A DNA stretch of 32,052 bases from Synergistaceae bacterium UBA1037 (GTDB lineage: Bacteria > Synergistota > Synergistia > Synergistales > Synergistaceae). Positions 23,389 through 32,051 of the stretch are shown piece after piece. Made by a program: the position numbers and the translations under genes. Location: positions 3,749 to 35,800 of the forward strand of contig DCEE01000029.1 in the NCBI GenBank assembly GCA_002316795.1, read 5' to 3'. Every line of letters starts with the position of its first letter. The stretch's first letter is position 1. The notes under the pieces were generated by a model that had not been told where the DNA came from, did not search any database, and worked only from the letters and a program-made list of their open reading frames with translations.

Positions 23389-25374
23389 TTGAAGAAAACC
23401 TCTAAAAATGTAGGGATGTACATAATACTGATCGTCCTTGTCGTCAGCCTGGTCAATGTTTTTCTGACCCCTGACGGGAACAAGGCAGGTCAGACTGTCG
23501 AAGTGCTTCCTTATAGCCAGTTTCTGAATGAAGTCAACCTGGGCAATGTAACGAAAGTAAAGATCGACCATGAACAGCTGAAAGGAACGCTCAAATCCGG
23601 CAAGGAGTTTACGACATACATCCTTGATCCCGGGACACTCCCGAGCGAGATAGCCCAGAAGGGCGTTGAGGTCGAGGTGGTACCTCCTCCCAAGAACTCC
23701 TGGCTGACGGCACTTTTGACATCGCTGCTGCCCACTCTGCTCCTGATAGGCGTATGGATCTATTTCATATACAACATGCAGGGCGGCGGGAACAAGGTGA
23801 TGGGCTTTGCGAAGAGCAAAGCAAAACTCTTCATGGACAACAGGCCCAAAGTTACTTTTGATGATGTTGCGGGCTGTGACGAGTCAAAAGAGGAACTTGA
23901 GGAGGTCGTGCAATTCCTCAGGGACCCGTCTAAGTTTACAAGGCTGGGAGCTAAAGTTCCTCGCGGTGTACTGCTGCTGGGCGCTCCGGGAACCGGAAAG
24001 ACGCTGCTTTCCAGGGCAGTTGCAGGAGAGGCCAATGTTCCCTTCTTCAGCATCAGCGGATCCGATTTTGTCGAAATGTTCGTTGGTGTCGGTGCTGCAC
24101 GTGTGAGGGACCTATTTGAGCAGGCGCGCAAAAATCAGCCCTGCATCATTTTTATAGACGAGATCGATGCGGTCGGACGCCATCGCGGAGCAGGGCTCGG
24201 AGGCGGACACGATGAACGGGAGCAGACACTGAACCAGCTGCTGGTCGAGATGGACGGTTTTGAGGCGGGAACAGGCATAATACTCCTCGCCGCGACCAAC
24301 AGGCCTGACATTCTTGATCCGGCATTGCTCCGCCCGGGCCGTTTTGACAGACAGATAGTAGTTGACAGGCCGGATGTAAACGGAAGACGGGATATTCTGA
24401 AGGTCCACCTCAAGGACAAGAAGATAAGCAAGGAAGTAGACCTTGATGTTATCGCGAGAAGGACCCCGGGTTTTGTGGGCGCTGACATCGCGAACCTCGT
24501 TAATGAAGCTGCACTCCTTGCAGGCCGTAGAAACAAGGACAAGCTTGGCATGGCCGAGTTCGAAGAGGCTATTGACAGGGTCATGGCAGGTCCTGAACGC
24601 AAGAGCCGCGTTATAAGCAAGAAAGAGCGAGAGATCATCGCCTATCATGAAGCCGGACATGCACTGGTGGCAAGCAAGATAGACGGCAGCGACCCTGTAC
24701 ACAAGATCTCAATAATACCGAGAGGCCACATGGCACTTGGTTACACACTGCAGCTGCCCGAAGAGGACCGGTTCCTCATCTCAAAGAAGGAACTTTCAGA
24801 CAGGATAACGATATTGCTCAGCGGACGTGTGACTGAGCTGCTGAAATTTGGAGATGTCACAACAGGCGCTTCCAACGACCTTGAGAGGGCAACGCAGATA
24901 GCCCGGCAGATGGTCACACAGTTTGGGATGAGCGACAGGCTTGGACTGGTGACTCTCGGCAGGAAGCAGCATGAGGTATTTCTTGGCAGGGATATCATGG
25001 AGGACCGGAACTACAGCGAAGAGATAGCATATGCGATAGACCAGGAAGTCCGCAGCATAATAGATGAATGCTTCAATCTTGCGAAGAATATCCTTACGGA
25101 ACACAGCGAACGCCTGGAGGAGATAACAGCTCTGCTTCTTGAGAAGGAAGTCCTTGAGGGTGATGAGCTTGATGAGCTTCTCGGCTACCCGAAGAAAGAA
25201 GCTCCGGTAGTCCCTGCAGTGACGGACGAGGAGGAAGCTTATTCCGAAAACGATGAGAACGGAACTGAAGAGGACAACGGCTCTGAGGGCGAAGAAGAGG
25301 AAAAAAAGAAGGCTCAGGAGAGTGCGGAAGACCCTGACGAAGACGACGAAGATCCTGACGAGGAAGAAGAGTAA
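23389..25374 (+). CDS. ftsH: ATP-dependent zinc metalloprotease FtsH
   Basis: The product is 661 residues from a TTG at 23389, 8 nt after GTGAGG; the longer frame adds 46 residues encoded by repeat DNA. FtsH is a membrane-anchored hexamer that unfolds and degrades membrane and soluble regulators. Two membrane helices (about 7-26 and 106-129) flank an extracytoplasmic domain. The AAA part has Walker A GAPGTGKT (198-205), Walker B IIFIDE (253-258), the pore [11 protein letters not shown] region and the second region of homology ending RPGRFDRQ. The zinc site is HEAGH (420-424). The last 60 or so residues are a very acidic tail (long Glu/Asp runs such as [14 protein letters not shown]), beyond the usual FtsH end. 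It follows hpt after a 460-bp repeat region and has a terminator. Confidence 0.96.
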   Translation: MKKTSKNVGMYIILIVLVVSLVNVFLTPDGNKAGQTVEVLPYSQFLNEVNLGNVTKVKIDHEQLKGTLKSGKEFTTYILDPGTLPSEIAQKGVEVEVVPPPKNSWLTALLTSLLPTLLLIGVWIYFIYNMQGGGNKVMGFAKSKAKLFMDNRPKVTFDDVAGCDESKEELEEVVQFLRDPSKFTRLGAKVPRGVLLLGAPGTGKTLLSRAVAGEANVPFFSISGSDFVEMFVGVGAARVRDLFEQARKNQPCIIFIDEIDAVGRHRGAGLGGGHDEREQTLNQLLVEMDGFEAGTGIILLAATNRPDILDPALLRPGRFDRQIVVDRPDVNGRRDILKVHLKDKKISKEVDLDVIARRTPGFVGADIANLVNEAALLAGRRNKDKLGMAEFEEAIDRVMAGPERKSRVISKKEREIIAYHEAGHALVASKIDGSDPVHKISIIPRGHMALGYTLQLPEEDRFLISKKELSDRITILLSGRVTELLKFGDVTTGASNDLERATQIARQMVTQFGMSDRLGLVTLGRKQHEVFLGRDIMEDRNYSEEIAYAIDQEVRSIIDECFNLAKNILTEHSERLEEITALLLEKEVLEGDELDELLGYPKKEAPVVPAVTDEEEAYSENDENGTEEDNGSEGEEEEKKKAQESAEDPDEDDEDPDEEEE

Positions 25375-25386
25375 AGAAACTACCCG

Positions 25387-25412
25387 AAAGGAGCCGAAAG
25401 GCTCCTTTTTTG
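25387..25412 (+). terminator. Terminator after ftsH
   Basis: AAAGGAGCC (25387-25395) and GGCTCCTTT (25400-25408) pair perfectly around a GAAA tetraloop, followed by more T. Confidence 0.92.
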
Positions 25413-25470
25413 TTGGAATGTATTTAAATCTAAATCACAGCCGTTCATTTCCCCACACAAGGATGATTTA

Positions 25471-25479
25471 TGCTATAAT
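25471..25479 (+). promoter_or_regulatory. Extended -10 promoter of tRNA-Pro
   Basis: TGCTATAAT is a perfect extended -10, ending 11 nt before the tRNA. No good -35 lies upstream, as is usual for this promoter class. Confidence 0.7.
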
Positions 25480-25490
25480 GCCCATCGTCA

Positions 25491-25568
25491 CGGGATGTAG
25501 CGCAGCCTGGTTAGCGCACCTGCTTTGGGAGCAGGGGGTCGTCGGTTCGAATCCGACTATCCCGACCA
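25491..25568 (+). tRNA. tRNA-Pro (anticodon UGG)
   Basis: The acceptor arms CGGGATG and TATCCCG pair, with a G-T pair at the base. CGCAGCCTGGTTAGCGC is the D arm. CCTGC-TTTGGGA-GCAGG gives anticodon UGG. The T arm is GTCGG-TTCGAAT-CCGAC. The discriminator A and CCA are encoded (25565-25568). The initial C1-G72 pair is typical of bacterial tRNA-Pro. Confidence 0.97.
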
Positions 25569-25575
25569 AGAATTC

Positions 25576-25612
25576 AAAAAAGCTCAGCGAAATTTTTTTG
25601 CTGAGCTTTTTT
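25576..25612 (+). terminator. Terminator after tRNA-Pro
   Basis: AAAAAAGCTCAGC (25576-25588) pairs with GCTGAGCTTTTTT (25600-25612). The stem carries the T run, and its A side would serve the other strand. Confidence 0.9.
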
Positions 25613-25643
25613 GTTGTTCAGTTGTAGTTACAAGGCCAGGTTC

Positions 25644-25745
25644 GGGGAATTTGCAGCCTTTGGCTGCGGTGAATTCGCGACGTTCGTCGCTGGGGAATTT
25701 GCTCGCTTCGCTTTGCGGGGAATTGCGGCCAAAGGCCGCGAAGTT
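25644..25745 (+). repeat. Small variable hairpin array between tRNA-Pro and uvrB
   Basis: Four units. GCAGCC-ttt-GGCTGC (25653-25667), GCGACG-tt-CGTCGC (25677-25690), a degenerate GCTCGC-ttcGC unit (25701-25716), and GCGGCC-aaa-GGCCGC (25725-25739). The spacers are GGGGAATTT, GGTGAATTC, TGGGGAATTT and GGGGAATT. These are the cleanest units in the window, with each stem different in sequence. Frames across it encode repetitive peptides with no sign of being genes. Confidence 0.85.
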
Positions 25746-25990
25746 TCAAAATCACCGTCTCCCCAGGCATTGGCCTTACTATCCGTCGTTCCCGGACGCT
25801 TCTTATCAGGAAAATGCCGCTTCCTGTTAAGGAAACATTTAAAAACTCCTTAGCATTTGAACTATTTCGAATGCGCTTTGAGATCGGGAATCCCGCTCTG
25901 GTTTTAGGGACTATAAGTTTAGTTATAGCAAGGATCTAGAGACAATGGATCCCCGATTTAGGCATTAGGGGAAGACGGTTTAAAAGACCT
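25746..25990. repeat. Degenerate repeat DNA with CCGTC...GGGAATCC copies
   Basis: No gene is supported here. CCGTCGTTCCCGGACG occurs at 25783-25798. The inverted copy at 25946-25978 reads, on the minus strand, CCGTCTTCCCCTAATGCC then TAAATCGGGGATCCA, close to the sequence at 20585. CGGGAATCCCG near 25885 is a further palindrome. The rest is AT-rich filler. Confidence 0.5.
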
Positions 25991-25993
25991 TGA

Positions 25994-26080
25994 TTCGCCG
26001 CCTGACTTAGTCAGGCAAAATCTCTGCAGCACGGTCTCTTCTGCAAGTTCACCGCAGCGTTGACGCTGCAAATTACCCGC
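25994..26080 (-). repeat. Small hairpin array in the opposite orientation
   Basis: GCCTGAC-tta-GTCAGGC (26000-26016) and GCAGCGT-tg-ACGCTGC (26054-26069) are perfect 7-bp hairpins. Read on the minus strand, they are joined by GGTGAACTT, GGGTAATTT and GGCGAATC, versions of the constant spacer. TTCCCCC-tttc-GGGGGAA (26097-26114) follows as another hairpin. Confidence 0.7.
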
Positions 26081-26120
26081 GACATCTTCATGCCGCTTCC
26101 CCCTTTCGGGGGAAACACGG

Positions 26121-26149
26121 ATGACGCATTCCTTAAAAAGCTATATATT
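26121..26149 (+). promoter_or_regulatory. Candidate promoter of the uvrB-uvrA-rlmB operon
   Basis: ATGACG (26121-26126) and TATATT (26144-26149) are 17 bp apart, giving a leader of about 28 nt before the uvrB start. No LexA-type or Cheo-box operator is evident. Confidence 0.45.
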
Positions 26150-26183
26150 ATCAAGGTTGCATTTCTTCCGGAGGAGTGGACTT

Positions 26184-28226
26184 ATGTCTGAGGAATTCAA
26201 GCTCTTTTCACCCTGGCCTATGTCCGGGGATCAGCCTGAGGCTGTCGAGCGGCTTGTCAGGGGATTTGAAAAACAGGGGGCTGTGCAGACACTGCTTGGG
26301 GTCACCGGCAGCGGGAAGACGTTCACTATGGCAAATGTCATCCAGCGGCTGCAGAGGCCTACTCTTGTAATGGCCCACAATAAGACTCTGGCTGCGCAGC
26401 TTTACAGCGAGTTCAAGGAATTTTTCCCCGAGAACTCAGTGAATTATTTTGTCAGTTATTACGATTATTACCAGCCGGAGGCCTATATGCCGGCGCAGGA
26501 CATTTATATTGAGAAGGATGCCTCTGTAAACGAACGCATCGAGAAGCTTCGCCTTGCCACGACAAAGGCCCTGCTCGAGCGGCGCGACGTCATCGTAGTT
26601 GCCAGTGTATCGTGCATATATGGCCTTGGAAAGAGAAAGAACTATGAGGATGCCATTTTTCGTTTCGCAGTAGGCGAGCAGTGGGACCGCAGGACTTTCA
26701 TGACGAGGCTTCTGGACAACTACTACCAGCGCAACGACCTGGTGCTCCAGCCCGGAAACTTCCGGAGCAGAGGAGAGTCGATGGAGATCTATCCGGCATA
26801 CAGCGACACCGCCGTCAGAGTCATCTTCTTCGAAGACGAAATAGAGCGCATCGAGGAGATCGACCCGGTAAGCGGGAAGGCTGTCCTCAGCAAAGATCAC
26901 ACAGGGATATTCCCTGCGCAGCACTATGTGACCTCTTCCGATGCCATAAACAACGCAGCTGAGCTTATAGATAAGGAATTGACAGACAGAGTCACAGAAC
27001 TTGAGTCATCAGGCAAGATCGTCGAGGCCCAGAGGCTCAAAATGAGGACCAAGTATGACCTCGAAATGCTGCTTGAGGTCGGATACTGTTCAGGGATAGA
27101 GAACTATTCCCGATTTCTGGATGGCCGCGAACCGGGAGACGCGCCGGGAACACTGATGGACTTCTTTCCCGATGATTCATTAAAATTTATTGACGAGTCG
27201 CACATGACGCTTCCCCAGGTCAGGGGAATGTACAACGGCGACAGGGCGAGGAAGGAAGTGCTGGTCGAACACGGATTCAGGCTTCCCTCCTGTCTCGACA
27301 ACAGGCCCCTGAAATGGGAAGAGTATGAGCCCCTGCTTAAGAACGCACTCTTTATATCCGCCACTCCGGGTGATTATGAGTTCGCCCATTCGGAGAAGGT
27401 CGTCGAACAGCTTATACGGCCTACGGGTGTAACAGACCCCATAGTTGAGGTCCATCCTGCCACGGGGCAGGTAGATGACCTTCTCGCAGAGGTACGTCCG
27501 ATAATAGACGCAGGGCAGCGGGTGCTGATATCAACTCTTACAAAGCGTTCTGCCGAGGACCTTGCTGAGTACATGGCTGAACTGGGAATAAAGGTCCGGT
27601 ACATACACTCCGAGCTTGATACGTTTGAGCGGGCAGAGTTGCTTCGTGACCTGAGGCTTGGCGTATTTGCGGTGCTTGTCGGTGTCAACCTCCTGAGGGA
27701 AGGCATAGACCTGCCGGAGGTCTCGCTCGTCGCCATCCTGGATGCCGACCGTGAGGGATATCTGAGGTCCCACAGGTCGCTGATACAGATGATAGGAAGG
27801 GCGGCAAGAAACCAGGCGGGGAAAGTAATACTCTACGCCGACAGGATAACCGACAGCATTGAGGCTGCAATGAAGGAGACAGAAAGAAGAAGAAACCGCC
27901 AGATAGCATATAATGAAGAACACGGAATAATACCACGGACGATATCAAAGGCCGTAAAGGATCTCCTGCCCGCGGAACTCATCGGGGAAAACGGCTACGC
28001 AGGGATGAGGGCGGCTTCCCCGCTAAGGGGCGACGAGGGTACGCCTGACATACATGAACTTGAAAGGCAGATGTGGTCCGCGGTCGAAAAGCTGGACTTT
28101 GAGACGGCGGCTGAACTCAGGGATACTATACAGAGACTGAAAGGCGATGCGAAAATTGGAACAAAGCATAAAAATTACAGGGGCCAGACAGCACAACTTA
28201 AAAAACATAAACGCAGAAATTCCTAA
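26184..28226 (+). CDS. uvrB: Excinuclease ABC subunit B
   Basis: The product is 680 residues; the ATG at 26184 has GGAGGAG 7 nt upstream, whereas one at 26121 lies in the promoter. UvrB receives damaged DNA from UvrA, verifies the lesion and recruits UvrC in nucleotide excision repair. The helicase-like core starts [14 protein letters not shown] with Walker A GVTGSGKT (39-46). The beta-hairpin that inserts between strands is seen in [15 protein letters not shown], the DESH box in [11 protein letters not shown], and motifs V and VI in [14 protein letters not shown] and QMIGRAARN. The C-terminal UvrC-binding helix pair is [27 protein letters not shown], at the very end. Standard length. It overlaps the next gene by 80 bp. 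Confidence 0.97.
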   Translation: MSEEFKLFSPWPMSGDQPEAVERLVRGFEKQGAVQTLLGVTGSGKTFTMANVIQRLQRPTLVMAHNKTLAAQLYSEFKEFFPENSVNYFVSYYDYYQPEAYMPAQDIYIEKDASVNERIEKLRLATTKALLERRDVIVVASVSCIYGLGKRKNYEDAIFRFAVGEQWDRRTFMTRLLDNYYQRNDLVLQPGNFRSRGESMEIYPAYSDTAVRVIFFEDEIERIEEIDPVSGKAVLSKDHTGIFPAQHYVTSSDAINNAAELIDKELTDRVTELESSGKIVEAQRLKMRTKYDLEMLLEVGYCSGIENYSRFLDGREPGDAPGTLMDFFPDDSLKFIDESHMTLPQVRGMYNGDRARKEVLVEHGFRLPSCLDNRPLKWEEYEPLLKNALFISATPGDYEFAHSEKVVEQLIRPTGVTDPIVEVHPATGQVDDLLAEVRPIIDAGQRVLISTLTKRSAEDLAEYMAELGIKVRYIHSELDTFERAELLRDLRLGVFAVLVGVNLLREGIDLPEVSLVAILDADREGYLRSHRSLIQMIGRAARNQAGKVILYADRITDSIEAAMKETERRRNRQIAYNEEHGIIPRTISKAVKDLLPAELIGENGYAGMRAASPLRGDEGTPDIHELERQMWSAVEKLDFETAAELRDTIQRLKGDAKIGTKHKNYRGQTAQLKKHKRRNS

Positions 28227-30984
28227 AAACAAGCTTGTTGTGGTCACCGGGCCTTCGGGCTCCGGCAAATCCTCGCTTGCGTTCGATACCATATATGCAG
28301 AGGGACAGAGACGATATGTGGAATCACTCTCCTCATACGCAAGGCAGTTCCTGGGGATGTCCGACAAGCCCGATGTTGATGACATAAGCGGGCTTTCTCC
28401 GGCCATATCCATAGAGCAGAAGGGGTCGGGGCACAATCCGCGGTCAACGGTTGGGACTGTAACAGAAATCTACGACTATCTGAGGCTTCTTTTCGGGCGA
28501 GCCGGCACCCCGCACTGCCCAAGCTGTGGCAAAGAAGTTCGCCGTTACAGCGTGGACGAGATAGTTGACAAGATCTACAGAGATTATGACGGCAAACCCC
28601 TTGAGATTCTTTCTCCCCTGATCAAGGGTAAAAAGGGAGAGTATAAGAATCTTCTCATAAAGCTCCGTCAGCAGGGGTATCTAAAGGCCAGGGTGGACGG
28701 GACGGTGCTTTGGCTTGAAGAGGATATCGATCTTGACAAGAAAAAAAAGCATTCGATCGAATGTGTGATCGACAGGCTAAGAGTAAGGGAAGAGAACCGC
28801 CAGCGCCTCTCAGAGGCTGTCGAAATGGCGATGAAACTGTCGGAAGGTTTTGTCCTTCTTATATCCGAAGGCATGGAGGACCTGGAACTTACAGAAAAGT
28901 ACATATGCCCGGACTGCGAGATCAGCCTTCCGGAGATCGAGCCCAGGCTATTCTCATTCAACAACCCATACGGCGCCTGTCCCGACTGTTCCGGGCTGGG
29001 CGTACACCTCCACTTTTCTGAAGATCTTGCGGTAAACCCTGATTACCCGATCGGTGACGGAGGTTTCTTACCCTGGAAGAGCATGAAGTACATGATCCAG
29101 AAGGCTGAACTTCTGGCTGCCCGACACGGGTGGGATCTTTCAAAACCCTTTAAAGATCTTCCGGAAGGGGCTAAAGATGCACTTTTGAACGGGTCCGACG
29201 AGGTCATCCCGATGATATTCAGCGACAGAAACGGCGACTGGGAGTACAACGGACATTATCCGGGACTTTTGCCGTGGCTGGAGAAACGGCTGGGGGAAAC
29301 TGAATCGGAAAGCTACAGGGAAGAACTGCTTCGCTACCGCGCGGAGGACATATGTCAGACCTGCAGCGGGGCAAGGCTGAAGCCCGAGGTGCTTGCGGTA
29401 ACACTTGGCGGATACAATATTGCACAGCTTACGGAGATGCCTATTGAGGAGCTCATCAAAATCCTGGATTCGATGGAGCTGGGGGCCAGGGAGCAGAAGA
29501 TAGTAGGGCAGGCACTGACAGAGGTACGCAAAAGGCTCGCTTTCCTCAACAACGTAGGGGCGGGATATTTGAGCCTTTCCAGGCGGGCGGACACTTTGAG
29601 CGGCGGGGAGAGCCAGAGGATAAGGCTTGCGACCCAGATAGGCTCACAACTGACCGGTGTGCTTTACGTGCTTGACGAACCGACGATCGGCCTGCATCCG
29701 AAGGACACGAACAGGCTTCTTGATACGCTGAAGGATATCAGGGATATCGGGAACACTGTCATAGTCGTTGAACATGACAGGGATACGATGATGGCGGCAG
29801 ACTACATCCTGGAACTTGGTCCCGGTGCGGGAGAGAACGGCGGCGACCTTATCGCCTGCGGCAGCTACTCTGACATACTCAACGGAGACACCCCGACGGC
29901 TCTCTACCTCAGAGGTGAGGCAGACGGCACGTACAGGCCCAAACTCAAAAGAAGGAAGCCTAAGGGCAAAATCAGGGTGACGGGATGCCGTGAAAATAAC
30001 CTTAAGAATATTGACATAGATGTCCCGCTCGGGGTATTTGCCGCGCTCAGCGGAGTTTCAGGCTCGGGCAAAAGTACGTTCTTATACGAGATACTCTATA
30101 AGGGGCTGAAGGGAAGGTTTGACAGGGAATACAGGGACCGCGCAGGGAAATTTGAGAGCATATCCGGATATGAGTCCCTGAAAAACGTTGTCCTCGTCGA
30201 TCAGAGCCCGATAGGTCGCACGCCGCGCTCGAACCCCGCAACATACACGGGCGTCTTTACCCCGATAAGGGAGTTTTACGCTCAGCTTCCCGAATCAAAA
30301 CTGAGGGGATATCTGCCGGGGCGTTTCAGCTTCAATGTAAAGGGCGGACGCTGCGAGTCCTGCAAAGGTGACGGTGAACTTAAGGTCTCAATGCTCTTCC
30401 TGCAGGATGTATATGTTAAATGCGACGTCTGCAAAGGGACAAGGTACAACAGGGAGACTCTCGAAGTGAAGTACAAGGAGCTCTCGATAGCTGATGTGCT
30501 CGATCTCACCGTTGACGAGGCAGCGGAGCATTTCAAGGACATTCCCAGGATCGCCAACAAACTGAAGGTAATACAGGAAGCGGGGCTTGGCTACATCAGG
30601 CTCGGACAGCCAGCGCCGACACTGAGCGGCGGCGAGGCGCAGAGGGTGAAGCTGGCCACGGAACTCGGCAAGAAGTTCAGGGGCAACACCCTCTATCTTC
30701 TTGACGAACCGACGACAGGCCTTCACTACAATGATGTGAAGAAGCTGCTGAAGCTGCTGCACAAACTGGTCGACCACGGAAGCTCAGTCCTTGTGATAGA
30801 ACATAACCTGGATGTGCTTGCATCGACAGACTATATTATGGATCTCGGCCCGGAAGGAGGACGAAGGGGCGGGGACCTTATCGCAAAGGGAACTCCCGAG
30901 GAGATCGCCGCTTCCGGCGGACCTACGGGAAAGTACCTCGCGGCATTCTTCAACGACACGAGGGAAGGCAGGAAGGCCGGATGA
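28147..30984 (+). CDS. uvrA: Excinuclease ABC subunit A
   Basis: The product is 945 residues. The start at 28147 gives the usual UvrA beginning ([18 protein letters not shown]) and lies inside the end of uvrB, in another frame, so translation is probably coupled. A TTG at 28156 is an alternative. UvrA is the damage-recognition ATPase. It has two ABC modules: Walker A GPSGSGKS (35-42) and GVSGSGKS near residue 638, signature LSGGESQR and LSGGEAQR, and D-loop regions [11 protein letters not shown] and [10 protein letters not shown]. Zinc-binding cysteines are seen in CPDC...CPDC around FSFNNPYGA and in [11 protein letters not shown] with [15 protein letters not shown]. All are intact. The stop overlaps the rlmB start as ATGA. 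Confidence 0.97.
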   Translation: MRKLEQSIKITGARQHNLKNINAEIPKNKLVVVTGPSGSGKSSLAFDTIYAEGQRRYVESLSSYARQFLGMSDKPDVDDISGLSPAISIEQKGSGHNPRSTVGTVTEIYDYLRLLFGRAGTPHCPSCGKEVRRYSVDEIVDKIYRDYDGKPLEILSPLIKGKKGEYKNLLIKLRQQGYLKARVDGTVLWLEEDIDLDKKKKHSIECVIDRLRVREENRQRLSEAVEMAMKLSEGFVLLISEGMEDLELTEKYICPDCEISLPEIEPRLFSFNNPYGACPDCSGLGVHLHFSEDLAVNPDYPIGDGGFLPWKSMKYMIQKAELLAARHGWDLSKPFKDLPEGAKDALLNGSDEVIPMIFSDRNGDWEYNGHYPGLLPWLEKRLGETESESYREELLRYRAEDICQTCSGARLKPEVLAVTLGGYNIAQLTEMPIEELIKILDSMELGAREQKIVGQALTEVRKRLAFLNNVGAGYLSLSRRADTLSGGESQRIRLATQIGSQLTGVLYVLDEPTIGLHPKDTNRLLDTLKDIRDIGNTVIVVEHDRDTMMAADYILELGPGAGENGGDLIACGSYSDILNGDTPTALYLRGEADGTYRPKLKRRKPKGKIRVTGCRENNLKNIDIDVPLGVFAALSGVSGSGKSTFLYEILYKGLKGRFDREYRDRAGKFESISGYESLKNVVLVDQSPIGRTPRSNPATYTGVFTPIREFYAQLPESKLRGYLPGRFSFNVKGGRCESCKGDGELKVSMLFLQDVYVKCDVCKGTRYNRETLEVKYKELSIADVLDLTVDEAAEHFKDIPRIANKLKVIQEAGLGYIRLGQPAPTLSGGEAQRVKLATELGKKFRGNTLYLLDEPTTGLHYNDVKKLLKLLHKLVDHGSSVLVIEHNLDVLASTDYIMDLGPEGGRRGGDLIAKGTPEEIAASGGPTGKYLAAFFNDTREGRKAG

Positions 30985-31754
30985 GGGAAGAAAAGGCAAC
31001 AATAAACGAAGATATATGCTGGGGAAGAAACCCGGTATTCTCACTGCTTGAGGAGTCGCCTGAGAGGTGCATGAAGGTGATCATCTCGAAGACAGTCCAG
31101 CCCCACATAAGGGCCAGATTGCAGGAACTCTGCCGGTCTGCCAACATCGTCCTCCAGACGGTCGAATCCGCTGCAATGGACAAGATGACCGGCAAGGAGA
31201 ACCATCAGGGCGTAGTTGCTTACATGGCTCCGATGAAGCTGTGGGAGGCGGAGGAACTCATCCAAATGCTTCCAGAGGCGCCTGAGCCTGCCATGGTCAT
31301 CCTGTGCGACCATCTTCAGGACCCGCACAATCTGGGCGCCGTCATAAGGAGCGCCGAAGCAGCGGGTGCGTCCGCAGTGATGATACCCAAACGGGGAGGA
31401 GCCCTTCCCACGGGGACAGTCGTCAAGACGAGCGCAGGGGCTGCGCTGAGGCTGCCTATAGCAAAGACAGGCAATGTTTCCCAAACAATAAGGCTGCTCC
31501 AGGAGGCCAACTTCTGGGTGGTGGGCCTTTCAATGGACGCAGAGGAGACCCTCTTCAAGGAAGACATGCCCCCAAGGCTGGCCATAGTGATAGGCGCAGA
31601 AGGCGCCGGCCTGGGCCAGTCAGTTGCAAAGTCATGCGACGAGCTGAGGTATATACCCATGGCCGGAAAGACGGGGTCGCTGAATGCATCCGTGGCGGCG
31701 GCACTTGCACTTTTCGAATACACTCGCAGCAATTGGGGCATCTCGGAGCGCTAA
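30981..31754 (+). CDS. rlmB: SpoU-type 23S rRNA 2'-O-methyltransferase (RlmB/TrmH family)
   Basis: The product is 257 residues; its ATG overlaps the uvrA stop (ATGA), so the genes are translationally coupled. The N-terminal substrate-binding domain (about 8-85) has CWGRNPVFSLLEE and ENHQGVVAYM. The SPOUT methyltransferase domain has motif 1 DPHNLGAVIRSAEAAGA, motif 2 VIGAEGAGLG and motif 3 IPMAGKTGSLNASVAAAL, which together build the knotted SAM site. RlmB methylates G2251 in E. coli 23S rRNA; some relatives act on other guanosines or on tRNA, so the exact target is inferred. The final eight residues (SNWGISER) and stop are encoded by the repeat element starting at 31729, so the natural end of the protein has been replaced or extended. 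Confidence 0.9.
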   Translation: MREEKATINEDICWGRNPVFSLLEESPERCMKVIISKTVQPHIRARLQELCRSANIVLQTVESAAMDKMTGKENHQGVVAYMAPMKLWEAEELIQMLPEAPEPAMVILCDHLQDPHNLGAVIRSAEAAGASAVMIPKRGGALPTGTVVKTSAGAALRLPIAKTGNVSQTIRLLQEANFWVVGLSMDAEETLFKEDMPPRLAIVIGAEGAGLGQSVAKSCDELRYIPMAGKTGSLNASVAAALALFEYTRSNWGISER

Positions 31755-31856
31755 CTTAGCAACATTTGCGATCCTGCGCTTAGACGTATGTCCAATACGC
31801 CTTCGCTTGGACCACTGCATGTTGCGTCGCTATCATCTCCGATCTGCCCCAATTGC
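31729..31856 (+). repeat. 128-bp palindromic element, copy B
   Basis: Begins GCAATTGGGG and ends CCCCAATTGC, like copy A. Outer arms pair at 18 of 20 positions. Inner GCAACAT/ATGTTGC (7 bp) and a central GACGTAT-gtcca-ATACGCC hairpin are also kept. It starts inside rlmB and provides its stop codon. Its end overlaps by two bases the first stem of the adjoining hairpin unit. Confidence 0.9.
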
Positions 31857-31881
31857 GGAAGGTACTTCCGCCGTTGAATTT
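31855..31881 (+). repeat. Single small-hairpin unit between copies B and C
   Basis: GCGGAAG-gta-CTTCCGC (31855-31871) is a perfect 7-bp hairpin with a 3-nt loop, followed by CGTTGAATTT, a version of the constant spacer. The rest, to 31923, is unremarkable. Confidence 0.7.
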
Positions 31882-31923
31882 GTCCCTTGCCCCTTGGACA
31901 TGCTCAACAAAGGCAAAAAGTGT

Positions 31924-32051
31924 GCAATTGGGATTTAGAGTGAGTGATAACGACGCAATACGTAGCGGAACATGCCGAAGGCGTATACCAATACGTCGAA
32001 GTGGGGATCCGCAAGCCTTGCTAAGTTAACGCTGCTATAAATCACAATTGC
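31924..32051 (-). repeat. 128-bp palindromic element, copy C, inverted
   Basis: Bounded by GCAATTG and CAATTGC, and again exactly 128 bp. On the minus strand it begins GCAATTGTGATTTATAG and contains TAACTTAGCAA, CTTCGACGTATTGG, ATACGCCTTCGGCATGTT and TTGCGTCGTTATCA, matching A and B in order. Its outer arm sequence (GATTTA) differs from theirs (GGGCA), yet its two ends still pair with each other. It almost reaches the window edge. Confidence 0.85.

Noticed and set aside
24112..24702. A 196-residue minus-strand frame inside ftsH
   Set aside because: It is antisense to highly conserved AAA and protease motifs and has no recognisable features.
25253..25627. A 124-residue frame running from the end of ftsH through tRNA-Pro
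   Set aside because: It overlaps the acidic tail of ftsH, its terminator, the tRNA promoter and the whole tRNA.
25525..25853. Open frames of 80-101 residues across the hairpin array
   Set aside because: They start inside tRNA-Pro or the array and encode repetitive peptides (GEF/RFA type) produced by the repeat. No ribosome site.
31684..31938. An 84-residue frame beyond rlmB
   Set aside because: It overlaps the rlmB 3' end and runs through copy B and the hairpin unit; no ribosome site or family.
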